Under the pieces are notes generated by a model. It ran no database searches and had not been told where the DNA came from. It saw only the letters and a list, made by a program, of their open reading frames with translations. A program made the translations under genes and the position numbers. This document shows positions 1 through 9,060 of a stretch of 64,000 nucleotides of DNA, piece by piece. Within the stretch, counting starts at the first letter, position 1; each line of letters opens with the position of its first letter. Source of the DNA: Maricaulis maris_C. Lineage in GTDB: Bacteria > Pseudomonadota > Alphaproteobacteria > Caulobacterales > Maricaulaceae. The DNA lies in the NCBI RefSeq assembly GCF_049116555.1, contig NZ_JAGDYT010000003.1, forward strand, positions 124,001-188,000. The letters run 5' to 3'.

Positions 1-177
1 GCCATCAATATCCGGATAGACGCGCCTCTGGGCGATGACGGCACCGCGCAAGCGGGCGCCCGTTGCATTGTCCCAAAGCTGAAGACGGGTTGCCCCGGCC
101 TGTGCGCCGAGGACAGGCGGCACTGCCAGGGCGGCGGTCGCGGCCAAAAGGCCGTGGCGTCGGGTCAGACCGGTCAC
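1..177 (-). CDS. Secreted protein of unknown function, N-terminal fragment cut by the window edge
   Basis: The first 59 codons are visible and no stop occurs before the left edge. The GTG start (175-177) overlaps the TGA stop of hfsK as GTGA, so the two genes are translationally coupled. The N-terminus reads MTGLTRRHGLLAAT and continues as a hydrophobic stretch ending near VLGAQA. That is a signal peptide with a twin arginine, so Tat export is possible. After cleavage the chain begins ATRLQLWDNATGARLRGA. I do not recognise the family. Its place directly behind hfsK suggests an envelope or holdfast-related role, which is inference from context only. Confidence 0.6.
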   Translation of the reverse strand, partial: MTGLTRRHGLLAATAALAVPPVLGAQAGATRLQLWDNATGARLRGAVIAQRRVYPDIDG

Positions 178-1256
178 AACGCCCGAAAGCCGGTCACCCG
201 GCCAAGTTTGCGCAAGGCTCTTTCCGGCAGGCGCCCAGCTGGCCCGAGCGGTGCGCGAGCGCAGCTTTCAGCCATGGCCTGGCTTGACCGAGCCAGGGCA
301 CCGCGCAGCGATCGCGTCGTGAACCGCCCACCAACAAGCCCGACCTGACTGCTCGACAAATCCTTCTTGAAGCCAAAATCGCCCGGTCCGAGCTCGACTC
401 CCAAATGGCCCATCGCAGCGGCGATCCGCGCCATCTCCACAAGCAGAAGCACACCCGGGCTCAAACGGCTGTGGTCCGGCTCATACGCCGGGAACCAGTA
501 ATGGCACAGACGGTCACTCGCCATGCCGACATGCACGGCGATGATCCGGTCGCCCACCCGAAGGCTGGAGCTCACACCGGAAAAACAGTCGCCCTTGCGC
601 CGCAAAATGGCCTTGAGCAATCGCCCGGTCCAACCCACAGAAAACACGTCGAACACGCCAGTCCGACGATATTGCGCACGCTTGAGCCGGACCATGGTTT
701 CAAAAACATCGTCCTGGTAGTCCGCCATCACGAAGCTGTGGGACTCCTCATGCGCCTCCAGGCGCCGGAAACGTGTGGCGATGTTGCGCATCGCCTTGGC
801 ATTCACCGACTTGCGGTGAGCCTGCCAGGCGTCGAAACCATCGGTCAGATCCATCATCCAGGATCCGTCCGGCGGCGTGTCGGCCACGTCCGCGAAGCCG
901 CGCTGACTGGCCAGAGCACTGTGAAAATCGAAGACCGGGATACCGGCCCGAGCCAGCCAGGTCGCCGGATCCGCCATCGCCGGCTGCGGCGCAATCACAC
1001 CCTGGACATCACCCAGCGGACCGGCGAGCGGACGAGCAAAACCCAGCCGTCCGGCCTGAAAGGGCAGAAAGCCAGTTATTGCGCCCTGCTCGCGAACAAC
1101 CAGGACCCGGGTATCATCGCGTGCCTCTTCGCAGCACTCGGCGAATTCCAGCGCAAAATAGGGGCTGGCCAGCGTCGCTTCAGCCTGCACGAAGGCACGC
1201 CAGGCGCCGCGTTCCACGTCTGTCAGCTCGCTCGGTTTTCGACAATCGACCTGCAT
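174..1256 (-). CDS. hfsK: Holdfast N-acyltransferase HfsK (FemAB/CelD-like GNAT fold)
   Basis: A 360-residue protein of the FemAB/BioF2-like acyltransferase class. The second half carries the family's typical pattern: a conserved RRTGVFDVF region, a hydrophobic core strand, and the C-terminal LGVELGPGDFGFKKDL segment. In Caulobacter the HfsK protein modifies the holdfast polysaccharide and affects its cohesion. Here the gene is divergent from hfsF (133-base shared promoter region) and is followed, with a 4-base overlap, by a secreted protein gene. The family assignment is good. The HfsK name rests on the fold plus position at the edge of the hfs locus. The enzyme should be cytoplasmic because no signal peptide is seen. 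Confidence 0.7.
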   Translation of the reverse strand: MQVDCRKPSELTDVERGAWRAFVQAEATLASPYFALEFAECCEEARDDTRVLVVREQGAITGFLPFQAGRLGFARPLAGPLGDVQGVIAPQPAMADPATWLARAGIPVFDFHSALASQRGFADVADTPPDGSWMMDLTDGFDAWQAHRKSVNAKAMRNIATRFRRLEAHEESHSFVMADYQDDVFETMVRLKRAQYRRTGVFDVFSVGWTGRLLKAILRRKGDCFSGVSSSLRVGDRIIAVHVGMASDRLCHYWFPAYEPDHSRLSPGVLLLVEMARIAAAMGHLGVELGPGDFGFKKDLSSSQVGLVGGRFTTRSLRGALARSSQAMAESCARAPLGPAGRLPERALRKLGRVTGFRAL

Positions 1257-1389
1257 CGGTCCGAACCCTATCCCCGTCAGGAATATCAGATTAGGGGCAA
1301 CGCCTTAGCAGGCCGTGAACAGAGCAGACCTCGCCCGCAAAGCGGCACCGCTCTTGCAAGCTTCCCCTCTCAGGCGAGCGGAGCGTTTC

Positions 1390-2841
1390 ATGCTTGGACG
1401 ACATCTCTTGGGTTATCTGCCGGTTCAACTGGCGCAAGTCCTGGTCGGATTCGGCAGTGTAGCCGTGTTCACCCGGATCATGCCGGCCGATGAGTATGGC
1501 CGTTATGCCATTGCGATTGCCGCGCTCTCCCTGACCCACATCGTGACATTCACCTGGCTTGAGGCCGCGGTTGCCCGCTTCCATGCGCGGGCCGAAAAAC
1601 GGGGTCGACTGCGCGATCACCTCGCCACCGCTTACGGACTGTATCTGGTTATTGCCGGCCTTGCGGGCGGCGCACTGGTCCTCGGCGTGAACATCCTGCC
1701 GGTTGATCCCAAACTGCAGTCCGCCCTCGGCTTTGCCGTCATCTCCCTCATCTTGCGCGCCCTGTTGCAGATCGGCCTTGAAACCCACCGCGCCGGCGGT
1801 GATGTCGGTCGCTACTCGGCACTCGAGGCCGGTTATCTCATGATCGGTTTCATGGTTGGCATCGGCGTCATTCTGACGACCGACCTCGGGGCCGCCGGCG
1901 TCTTTGTCGGCACTGCGGTTGCCGCGCTGGTCATGTTGGTCTTCGATCTGCCGGTCATGTTGCGCCGGGCCGCAAAGGGGCGACGTCAGCCGGTTCGCGC
2001 TGCCAGCTTTGCCCGCTATGGTGCGCCACTCTCCATTTCGCTGATTTTCGAGCACCTGCTTTCCGTCGGTGACCGCTTCCTGATCGCCGCCCTGATTTCC
2101 CAGGGTGCCGTCGGCATGTATGCGGCCGGCTATGGCCTGGCTGACCGGTTGCTGGACGTGATCTTCATCTGGTTCGGCGCCGCCGTCTGGCCTCTCACCA
2201 TCCGGGCTTTCGAGAAAGACGGAGCTGCTGCAGCCCGGGAGATGGCCGGTCGGGCTGCCGGCCTGATGGGACTGATCTGCTTTCCCGCAGCCGCGGGCCT
2301 CGCCCTCGTCGCCGGACCGCTGACCACGCTGATCATCGGCGAATCCGTGCGCGCCGAAGCGGCCTCAATCCTGCCCTGGATCGCCCTGTCGGGCCTGATG
2401 AAGGGCATGATGACCTATTATTTCCACGAGGCGTTCACCCTGACCCGCAAAACCGGTGTCATGGCGACGATCATGGCGGTCTCTGCAGCGTTCAATCTCT
2501 GCCTCAACCTTTTGCTCATCCCGGTCTTCGGCATTGCCGGCGCGGCGATGGCTACCGTGGTCGCCTACGCGCTCGCCCTCCTGGCTTGCGCGATGCTGGG
2601 ACGGCGCCATTTCAGCCTGCCCCTGCCGTGGGCTGACTGGATCAAGGCCGGCTCTGCGACTGCGATCATGGCAGCCGCTGTCTTCGCGCTGCCGCACAGT
2701 GGGGAGGCCTGGATCGATCTGCTCCTGCGGGCCGGAACCGGCGGTGTCGTTTACGTGATTTCAGCCTATTGCCTGGATATTGCCGGGTGCCGGTCCTGGG
2801 CGCGCAACGCCCGCCTCCTCTTCCGGCCGGCGGGGGTGTGA
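1390..2841 (+). CDS. hfsF: Holdfast polysaccharide flippase HfsF (Wzx/MOP superfamily)
   Basis: About 483 residues with roughly 12 predicted membrane helices. The N-terminal pattern is typical of Wzx flippases (VAVFTRIMPADEYGRYA). It should flip the lipid-linked holdfast repeat unit across the inner membrane. I chose ATG 1390 because GGAG lies 6 bases upstream and the first helix then starts within a few residues. A GTG at 1315 would add 25 residues but has a poor ribosome binding site. The stop is separated from hfsG by two bases, and hfsF, hfsG, hfsH and the next glycosyltransferase form a tight operon. Confidence 0.8.
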   Translation: MLGRHLLGYLPVQLAQVLVGFGSVAVFTRIMPADEYGRYAIAIAALSLTHIVTFTWLEAAVARFHARAEKRGRLRDHLATAYGLYLVIAGLAGGALVLGVNILPVDPKLQSALGFAVISLILRALLQIGLETHRAGGDVGRYSALEAGYLMIGFMVGIGVILTTDLGAAGVFVGTAVAALVMLVFDLPVMLRRAAKGRRQPVRAASFARYGAPLSISLIFEHLLSVGDRFLIAALISQGAVGMYAAGYGLADRLLDVIFIWFGAAVWPLTIRAFEKDGAAAAREMAGRAAGLMGLICFPAAAGLALVAGPLTTLIIGESVRAEAASILPWIALSGLMKGMMTYYFHEAFTLTRKTGVMATIMAVSAAFNLCLNLLLIPVFGIAGAAMATVVAYALALLACAMLGRRHFSLPLPWADWIKAGSATAIMAAAVFALPHSGEAWIDLLLRAGTGGVVYVISAYCLDIAGCRSWARNARLLFRPAGV

Positions 2842-2843
2842 GC

Positions 2844-3788
2844 ATGAATGTGATGACCGAAATCCCGATGCGTGAGCATGCGAATGCGGCCGGACATCTG
2901 GTTCGCAAGCCCGGGTTTTCCATACTCATACCGTTTTATGGCGACGATCCGCGCCCCTTGATCAATGCGCTCGACCCGCTGGCGGAGCGTACCGATGACT
3001 TCGAGATCGTGCTGTATGATGACGGTGAGCCGGACCCGGAGCTCAACCGGGCGATCTGCGCCCATATCGACAGTTTCGACCGGCCCATGCGCGTCCTGAC
3101 AAGCGTGCGCAACCGGGGCCGTGCCGCCGGGCGCAATTTGCTGGCGGGCGAGGCCCGCGCAGACTGGTTGCTTTATCTTGACGCCGACATGATCCCGGAT
3201 GATGGCGCCTTCCTCGCGCGCTACCGTCGGGCGATGGCCGACGACATCGCGGATGCGATCTTCGGCGGCTATGTCACGGCAGACGCTGAACACCCGGATC
3301 AAAGCCTCCATGCGGCGCTTTCACGGGCGAGCGATCACCACGATGCCTCGACGCGCAACGCGGTCGGAGCCACGGCTTTTTGCTCATCCAATGTGCTTGT
3401 GCGCGCCAGCGTCATGCGGGCCTGCCCCTTTGATCAGGGCTTCAGCGGCTGGGGGTGGGAGGATACCGACTGGGCGGTCACCGCCGATAGCGGGTTTCAT
3501 CTGACCCATGTCGACAATCCGGCCACGCATGGCGGCTTGCAATCCACCGACGAGCTGCTTGCAAAATTCAAGGCAGGCGCCGTCAATTTTCGCCGCCTTC
3601 TGGATCGACATCCCGAGTTGAACGGCCTGCCCGGTGCCCGGGCCGCCCGCACCCTCAAAGCCGTTCCGGGACAGCACTGGCTCCGGGGCTTGTGGGCCTG
3701 GACCAGCCGCAACAACGCCCTGCCGCTTCGCCTGCGCACACTGGCCATAAAACTCTGGCGCGCCAGCTGGACATCGGAGGTTCTGTGA
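2844..3788 (+). CDS. hfsG: Holdfast glycosyltransferase HfsG (GT2)
   Basis: A 314-residue GT-A fold family 2 glycosyltransferase. The nucleotide-sugar/metal motif DAD is at residues 113-115 (YLDADMIP) and the acceptor-site ED motif is at about 203-210 (WGWEDTDW). ATG 2844 sits two bases after the hfsF stop, behind a G-rich Shine-Dalgarno sequence within the hfsF end. In Caulobacter, HfsG adds a sugar (N-acetylglucosamine is proposed) to the growing lipid-linked holdfast unit, and the deacetylase HfsH is its neighbour, as here. It should act at the cytoplasmic face of the inner membrane. Confidence 0.8.
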   Translation: MNVMTEIPMREHANAAGHLVRKPGFSILIPFYGDDPRPLINALDPLAERTDDFEIVLYDDGEPDPELNRAICAHIDSFDRPMRVLTSVRNRGRAAGRNLLAGEARADWLLYLDADMIPDDGAFLARYRRAMADDIADAIFGGYVTADAEHPDQSLHAALSRASDHHDASTRNAVGATAFCSSNVLVRASVMRACPFDQGFSGWGWEDTDWAVTADSGFHLTHVDNPATHGGLQSTDELLAKFKAGAVNFRRLLDRHPELNGLPGARAARTLKAVPGQHWLRGLWAWTSRNNALPLRLRTLAIKLWRASWTSEVL

Positions 3789-4555
3789 TGAACGCCCCCT
3801 ACACGCCCGCCTCCGGTCTGTTCGCCGGCCTCAATCGTCGCTGGGCGCGAGTCGCTGCGCGCAAGCCGCTGCAACTACCGTCCGACCGCGCCATCATAAC
3901 GATCACCTTCGATGATTTCCCGAAATCGGCCGCCTCTACCGGGGCCGCAATTCTCGAACGGCATGGCTGGCAAGGCACGTATTATGCGTCGGCTGGCTAT
4001 GCCGGAGGCCAGACCCATCACGGCGCGATGTTCGATTGTGGCGATTTGCAGCGTCTCGTCGGTGCGGGGCACGAGATCGCCTGCCACACCTACAGCCATC
4101 TCGACGCCAGCCAGGTCGGAACCGGCACATTTCTCGCCGACATCGCCCGCAATGAACGTGCGCTCAAGGCCATGGGTCTGGAGACCGAACTGGAAAGCTT
4201 CGCCTTTCCGTATGGCGAGGCCAGTCCGGCGACCAAACGGGCTCTGTCCGAACGCTTTACAAACCTGCGTGGCGTTCAGGCCGACATCAATCGCGGCGCG
4301 GCCGACCGCAATCTCCTGAAATCCGTGCCGGTCGATGGCGGGGATGCCGGCATTGATCGCGCGGTTGAGGCCGCCGCGAGCCTGTCGCGCCATACCGGCT
4401 GGCTGATCTTTTACGCGCACGACGTCCAGGACTCGCCCACCGAGTGGGGCTGCACACCAGTCCAGCTCGAGCGGGTCTGCCAGGCCATTGCCGATAGCGG
4501 CGCCGACGTCCTGACGGTGCGTGAAGCCGTGCGTCAGATGGAGGCGACAGCATGA
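3788..4555 (+). CDS. hfsH: Holdfast polysaccharide deacetylase HfsH (NodB/CE4)
   Basis: A 255-residue NodB-type carbohydrate esterase 4, close to the length of Caulobacter HfsH. The catalytic and metal motifs are visible: TFDD at 40-43 (catalytic base and metal aspartates) and the HTYSH metal-binding motif at 100-104. No signal peptide is seen, which fits cytoplasmic deacetylation of the lipid-linked unit. Partial deacetylation of N-acetylglucosamine is needed for holdfast adhesion and cohesion in Caulobacter. The ATG shares its A with the hfsG TGA stop, and the 3' end overlaps the next glycosyltransferase by 4 bases. Confidence 0.85.
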   Translation: MNAPYTPASGLFAGLNRRWARVAARKPLQLPSDRAIITITFDDFPKSAASTGAAILERHGWQGTYYASAGYAGGQTHHGAMFDCGDLQRLVGAGHEIACHTYSHLDASQVGTGTFLADIARNERALKAMGLETELESFAFPYGEASPATKRALSERFTNLRGVQADINRGAADRNLLKSVPVDGGDAGIDRAVEAAASLSRHTGWLIFYAHDVQDSPTEWGCTPVQLERVCQAIADSGADVLTVREAVRQMEATA

Positions 4556-5472
4556 GCGTCTCGGTTGTCCTGCCGACCTTCCGCCGCCCGAAGGGTTTGC
4601 GCGACGCATTGGCCAGTCTGATGGCACAAAGCCGCAAGCCGGACGAAATCATCGTCGTTGACAATGATCCGGATGGGTCCGCCCGCAACGGTGTGGCCAA
4701 TGCCCGCGCGGTCGCGCGATGTGCCGTCCGCTATATCCATGAACCACTCGCCGGCGTCGCCAATGCGCGCAATGCCGGTTGGGCGGCTGCATCGGGGCGC
4801 TATATTGCCTTTCTCGATGATGACGAAATTGCCTCGGCGGGCTGGTTGGAATCCTTGATGACAAGTGCCGAGACCCTTGGTGCCAGCGTTGTGTTCGGCC
4901 CGCTGCGCGGAGAAGCACTGGATGCGCCACATGGCGTGCGCGGGGCATTGGCGCAGCGTCTCTATTCGCGTCCGGGCGAAAAAACCGACCACGCGCTGGA
5001 TGCCCCCTTCGGCTGCGGTAATTCCCTCGTCGACCGCGATGCCTTCAACCTGCCGGATGCTCCGTTCGATCCGCGCATGAATGTCAGCGGCGGCGAGGAC
5101 GACCTGTTCTTTGCCGAACTCGCCCGCCAAGGCGCCCGCTTCGGATGGTCGGCCAAGGCGCACGCCATCGAGACCGTCGATGCCCGGCGGACGAGCTGGC
5201 GCTATCTGCTGGCGCGCAGCTTTGCCTTCGGCCAGGGCGCGACCCAGTCGGCGGCCAATGCCCGACCGCGCCGCTGGTCCGGGATCGCATTCTGGATGTG
5301 TGTGGGACTGGGTCAGATGCTGGTCTTCGGCGCTCTCGCCGCCCTGTCGAGCCTGACGCGGTCGAAGGCCGCCGCGAGCTGGCTGGATCGTGCGGTCCAG
5401 GGGGCTGGAAAACTTTTCTGGGTCGAGGCATTCGAACCGCGCTTCTACGGCGAAGCCGCCGTGGCAGACTAG
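4552..5472 (+). CDS. Holdfast-cluster glycosyltransferase (GT2), HfsL/HfsJ-like
   Basis: A 306-residue family 2 glycosyltransferase. The motifs are VSVVLPTFRRP at the N-terminus, the DxD-type LDDDE at about 88-92, and GGEDD at about 180-184. One or two hydrophobic helices lie near 244-267, so it is probably membrane-anchored. The start overlaps the hfsH stop as ATGA, and it is the last gene of the hfsF operon, convergent with hfsC. Caulobacter needs several GT2 enzymes for holdfast (HfsJ, HfsG, HfsL). From motif reading alone I cannot tell which orthologue this is, so no symbol is given. Confidence 0.75.
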   Translation: MSVSVVLPTFRRPKGLRDALASLMAQSRKPDEIIVVDNDPDGSARNGVANARAVARCAVRYIHEPLAGVANARNAGWAAASGRYIAFLDDDEIASAGWLESLMTSAETLGASVVFGPLRGEALDAPHGVRGALAQRLYSRPGEKTDHALDAPFGCGNSLVDRDAFNLPDAPFDPRMNVSGGEDDLFFAELARQGARFGWSAKAHAIETVDARRTSWRYLLARSFAFGQGATQSAANARPRRWSGIAFWMCVGLGQMLVFGALAALSSLTRSKAAASWLDRAVQGAGKLFWVEAFEPRFYGEAAVAD

Positions 5473-5482
5473 CCGTCCGACC

Positions 5483-6745
5483 TTACTTGGTGCGCCGGTC
5501 AGCCAGCTTCGCGGCGGTCGCCACCAGGAGAACCCAACCCATCGAGTTCTGCTGCAACAGGTTGGACTCCGAGATGCTGACCAGACCAAGCATGGCGAGG
5601 AAAGTCAGCGTCCAATAGGTTTCAGGTCCTGCAAACAGGCGCGACAGGGCGCGCAGGACTGCGCGGCCATAAATCAATGCCATCATGATCACGCCGGGAA
5701 TCCCGACAGCCAGCGCTGTTTCAATCCAGCCATTGTGCGCGGTCGGTACCGGCCAGTCGGTGCCCTGACGGACCCAGTAGACCGGTCCGGTCTCATCCGC
5801 CCAGAACGCCATATAGCCATAGCCCGTCCACGGCACTTCACCGACCTGGCGCGAGAGGATGGCCCAGATATCAGTGCGGCCCGTCAAGGTCGCATCGCGG
5901 CCCAGGAGCTCCAGAAACTCGACGGGCGCAATCAACAGGATGAGCGTACCCGCTGCCGCACCGCTCAGACCCAGAAACAACACAAGCGAGGCAAAACCGA
6001 AACCGCGGCGACACAGCGCGATCCCGATCGCCCCGCCGGTCCCAAGCAGAAGCGCCAGCAAGGCGGTCTTGGACGTCGACAACAGAACCAGCGCGCAGCA
6101 AAGCAGGGCACCGCACATCCAGATCCAGCGTCGGCGCGAATCCATGTGCAAGGCGGCGAAACAGGCAACGGCGCCCCAGGCCATCATGGCGCCGAGCGTA
6201 TTCTTCTCCCACCAGACGCCCTTCCAGGCGCCGGCATGAACGTCATGGTCAACGCCTAGGGATGGCATGCCGACCGCCATCAGGGTGGAGAGTACGCCCA
6301 GACCGATAAAGGTCGCCGCGGTCAGGAGAATGAGCGCTCGCCACGACCAGCGCGCTGCCATCCAGAAGCCGAACAGCGTCGTCATGATCAATGCGAAGGC
6401 GCGTCGAAGCGTGGTGTCCGGAGCGATCGACCAGATCACCGAAACTGCGGTCAGAAGGACCAGGGCCAAAAGCAGCCAATTGCCTGTCAGGGTTCGCATG
6501 ACCGCCCCCGGACGCGTGACCGCCAGGCCCAGCGTGATAGCGTAGACCGGCAGCCAGACCAGGCGCAGAACGACGGAACTGTCAGGGTCCGCGGGATCGG
6601 CGAAGAGTGGCCCGATCAAGCCCTGGGAAAACAGAAAGAGGCAAAGCAGGGTCAGCCCGCCCTCGATCATGCCCGTGAAGCGAAGGGCTGGAGCCTGACG
6701 CCAGGCGGCCAGGAAGGCGGGATCATGGCTGGCAGCGAGGCTCAT
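5483..6745 (-). CDS. hfsC: Holdfast polysaccharide polymerase HfsC (Wzy/O-antigen ligase-like)
   Basis: A 420-residue polytopic membrane protein with about ten helices and a long periplasmic loop (after about residue 300, near GYGYMAFW and TAHNGWIE). That NG/AHNxxxE signature is typical of the O-antigen ligase/Wzy_C superfamily. It should polymerise flipped repeat units in the periplasm. The ATG overlaps the hfsB stop by 4 bases (ATGA), so the order hfsA-hfsB-hfsC matches the Caulobacter hfsDABC cluster. It converges on the hfsF operon with a 10-base gap. Confidence 0.8.
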   Translation of the reverse strand: MSLAASHDPAFLAAWRQAPALRFTGMIEGGLTLLCLFLFSQGLIGPLFADPADPDSSVVLRLVWLPVYAITLGLAVTRPGAVMRTLTGNWLLLALVLLTAVSVIWSIAPDTTLRRAFALIMTTLFGFWMAARWSWRALILLTAATFIGLGVLSTLMAVGMPSLGVDHDVHAGAWKGVWWEKNTLGAMMAWGAVACFAALHMDSRRRWIWMCGALLCCALVLLSTSKTALLALLLGTGGAIGIALCRRGFGFASLVLFLGLSGAAAGTLILLIAPVEFLELLGRDATLTGRTDIWAILSRQVGEVPWTGYGYMAFWADETGPVYWVRQGTDWPVPTAHNGWIETALAVGIPGVIMMALIYGRAVLRALSRLFAGPETYWTLTFLAMLGLVSISESNLLQQNSMGWVLLVATAAKLADRRTK

Positions 6746-7377
6746 GCCGCGCTCCGCACGCCGCTCCGCATCCGGTTGAGAATGAGGCCGGCCACAACGC
6801 CGCCGCGCGCTTCAATCGCGGACCGCCGGGCCTGGATCCCGTCTACGCGGCTGAGCCGGGCATCGGCAACCAGAATGACGCCGTCCGCATCATCGACCAG
6901 CGAGAGCGGTGCCCGCGAATTGCCGGGCGCATCAATGATCGCCAGATCAATGGAGCCGCGAACCGCAGCCCAGTAATCAGGCGCGGCCCGCAAACCAGCC
7001 TGCCGAACGGCGCCAGGTCGGGCCTGCAGCTCGGTCACGAAAAGATTGGGAACAGCGGACTGCCGCGCGATGATGCGGGCCATCTCGCCATCCTGCGTGC
7101 TCAGCGACCAGAAAGGCTCGCGCCCGAAGCCGGCATCAAAGGCCTGCCCCTGCACCCGGGCAGCCTCAGCCTGGGCATTGGCGTTGAAATCGAGATCATA
7201 AAGCCACACGCCACGCGTGGAGCGCCGAGCTGCCAGGCGCGCCAATTCGCGCGCCACTGTCGAGGCTCCGGCGCCACGGCTGGCGCCCATCACCATGAGA
7301 ACACGCCCCCTGCCGCCCGGACGGGCGATAGGTTCGAGCTCATCGATGAGCTGGGAAAGGTCCGCGGTGAGGTTCAT
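6742..7377 (-). CDS. hfsB: Holdfast protein HfsB (CpsD/CapB-like ATPase with altered P-loop)
   Basis: A 211-residue P-loop protein of the bacterial tyrosine kinase/ParA type, paired with the chain-length protein HfsA encoded upstream. The segment where Walker A should lie reads GASRGAGAST (31-40). The lysine that normally precedes S/T is alanine, while the Walker B-like LAIIDAPG remains. There is no tyrosine-rich C-terminal tail. It may therefore be a pseudo-kinase that regulates HfsA structurally. Gene order (hfsA, 65-base gap, hfsB, ATGA overlap, hfsC) supports the name. Confidence 0.75.
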   Translation of the reverse strand: MNLTADLSQLIDELEPIARPGGRGRVLMVMGASRGAGASTVARELARLAARRSTRGVWLYDLDFNANAQAEAARVQGQAFDAGFGREPFWSLSTQDGEMARIIARQSAVPNLFVTELQARPGAVRQAGLRAAPDYWAAVRGSIDLAIIDAPGNSRAPLSLVDDADGVILVADARLSRVDGIQARRSAIEARGGVVAGLILNRMRSGVRSAA

Positions 7378-7442
7378 GCAACGACGACGCCCTGAGCGAT
7401 TCGATTCGTCAGAGAATGCGAGAAACGAGGTTAACGCCCCGC

Positions 7443-8972
7443 TTACATCGAGCGGTCAGCGACATGTGCGAGAACGGGCAGACCGTCAAAGGGATCGTTG
7501 GCCGGCACCGGCTGGCTTGGAGCCGACGGCGCGGCGTCAGAAGATGCCGGAGAGATCGGTCGCGGGCGCGGCAGGGCGACGGCGCGCACATAGGTCACCC
7601 AATAGCCGCGGATGAGCCCCAGGAAGAGCGCAATGCCAGCCGCCGCCACGAAGGCGCCGATCAGGCCGAGCTTCTTCATAGATTGCCCTTCCATGGGCGG
7701 GGTCGCCCGGTCGATGAGGCGGACGGCATCGGCGGCACCGAGGCTGGGTGAACGGCGGGCAGACGCCGTGGCCTCCTGGCCGGCAACCGCAGCAGCCGCT
7801 TCTTCAGCGGCCGCAACATTCTGGGCCAGACGCGTATATTCTGGTTCGAGCTGGCGCAGGCGACTGATCAGGCTGCGATTGGCGCGGGCCTGCTGCGCCA
7901 GCGCTGCCGCAAGCGAGGCCTGGGCCTCGGCATTGGCTTCACGGGTCGCCAGATCGGATACCAGTGCCTGGCGGACCGGGTTGGCGCCAGTGCGGCGCTG
8001 GCCCTCACCGTCCGCAGCACCTGAGGCAATGAAGCTCTCAATGGCAGCAATCTCCCGTTCCACGGCCTGAACCGCTGGTGCTGTCGGCTGGTAGCGCGAC
8101 AGCAGGCTGGCGCGCTCGGCGCGCCGATCCAGCAACACGCCAGACACGCCATTCTCAACATAGAGTTCGATACTTTCCGGGATTTGCAGGAGGCGTTCAC
8201 GAAGGGCCGTCGCGCCCGCCAACGTCATGTCGCGCTCACCTTGGGCCTGACTGATCCGCTCGGTCAGATTGCCAACCAGATTCTCCGCCGTTCCGCGTTC
8301 GGCCTCGAAATTGGCGATCTCATTGGCCAGAAGGAAGCTCTCCAGCTCACCACGTGCGGCGCGTACAGCGGTATCAGCCTGCTCACGACGGACCTCCAGG
8401 CCGGAGAAGCCGGTTTCGAACAGGACCTGTTCACGATAGGCTAGGTAGGCGTCGACAATGGTGTTGAGAATGAGCGCCGAGCGCTCCGCTGAAGCCGATT
8501 TGAAACTGGCGTTGATGGCAGAGGAGTTCGGCTCGCGGGACAATTGGAAGCCCGCCCGCAGGTCGCGCAGGGCGACACCGTCCGCATTCAGCCCCGCCGG
8601 CTCGCCGAGTACGACTTCGGCGCCCAGTGTTTCCAGCGCCAGGCGCCGCACAGCGTCCGAACTCAGCAATTCGCTTTCCGACTGCATGACCTGGTCGAGC
8701 ATGAAGGCATCGCCAACGCCGGCCGCGGTTGGTGTTGGATTCGAATCGAGCAGGACGAGAAGCCGCGTCTCGGCTGTATAACTTGGCTTGAGAAGCGTCA
8801 GGGAAGCGGCCACGCCAGCTGCGAAAATTACCGCAAAAATCAATGCGATAAGCCCCTTCTGAGACCACGCAAGAGCGATCACGTCGAACAGGTCGAGCTC
8901 CCGCCGAGGAGCGTCACCCGTCCCGGCGGCTCCTGCCGCAGCGGAAGCTGTATCGTGATATGCGCGCGTCAT
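7443..8972 (-). CDS. hfsA: Holdfast chain-length/export protein HfsA (Wzz/GumC-like)
   Basis: A 509-residue polysaccharide co-polymerase. There is an N-terminal membrane helix at about 38-60, then a long periplasmic segment rich in Ala/Glu/Arg heptads (coiled coil). A Wzz-type proline motif (RATPPMEG) precedes a second helix at about 434-456, and the cytoplasmic tail is short and proline-rich. It should couple polymerisation by HfsC to export by HfsD. It is transcribed divergently from hfsD with 88 bases between the start codons, a likely shared promoter region. In Caulobacter, hfsA mutants lack holdfast. Confidence 0.8.
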   Translation of the reverse strand: MTRAYHDTASAAAGAAGTGDAPRRELDLFDVIALAWSQKGLIALIFAVIFAAGVAASLTLLKPSYTAETRLLVLLDSNPTPTAAGVGDAFMLDQVMQSESELLSSDAVRRLALETLGAEVVLGEPAGLNADGVALRDLRAGFQLSREPNSSAINASFKSASAERSALILNTIVDAYLAYREQVLFETGFSGLEVRREQADTAVRAARGELESFLLANEIANFEAERGTAENLVGNLTERISQAQGERDMTLAGATALRERLLQIPESIELYVENGVSGVLLDRRAERASLLSRYQPTAPAVQAVEREIAAIESFIASGAADGEGQRRTGANPVRQALVSDLATREANAEAQASLAAALAQQARANRSLISRLRQLEPEYTRLAQNVAAAEEAAAAVAGQEATASARRSPSLGAADAVRLIDRATPPMEGQSMKKLGLIGAFVAAAGIALFLGLIRGYWVTYVRAVALPRPRPISPASSDAAPSAPSQPVPANDPFDGLPVLAHVADRSM

Positions 8973-9060
8973 GTCCCAATAAGAGCCTGCTCGCGCTTAA
9001 AAATTTGTTATCCATGCCGCGTGGAGAATGCGGTCTGACAGTCGACCGGAAAGATATTTC

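Noticed and set aside
5390..6259. A 289-codon plus-strand ORF overlapping hfsC
   Set aside because: Antisense shadow of the polymerase gene; His/Gln/Arg-rich composition and no membrane or domain pattern.
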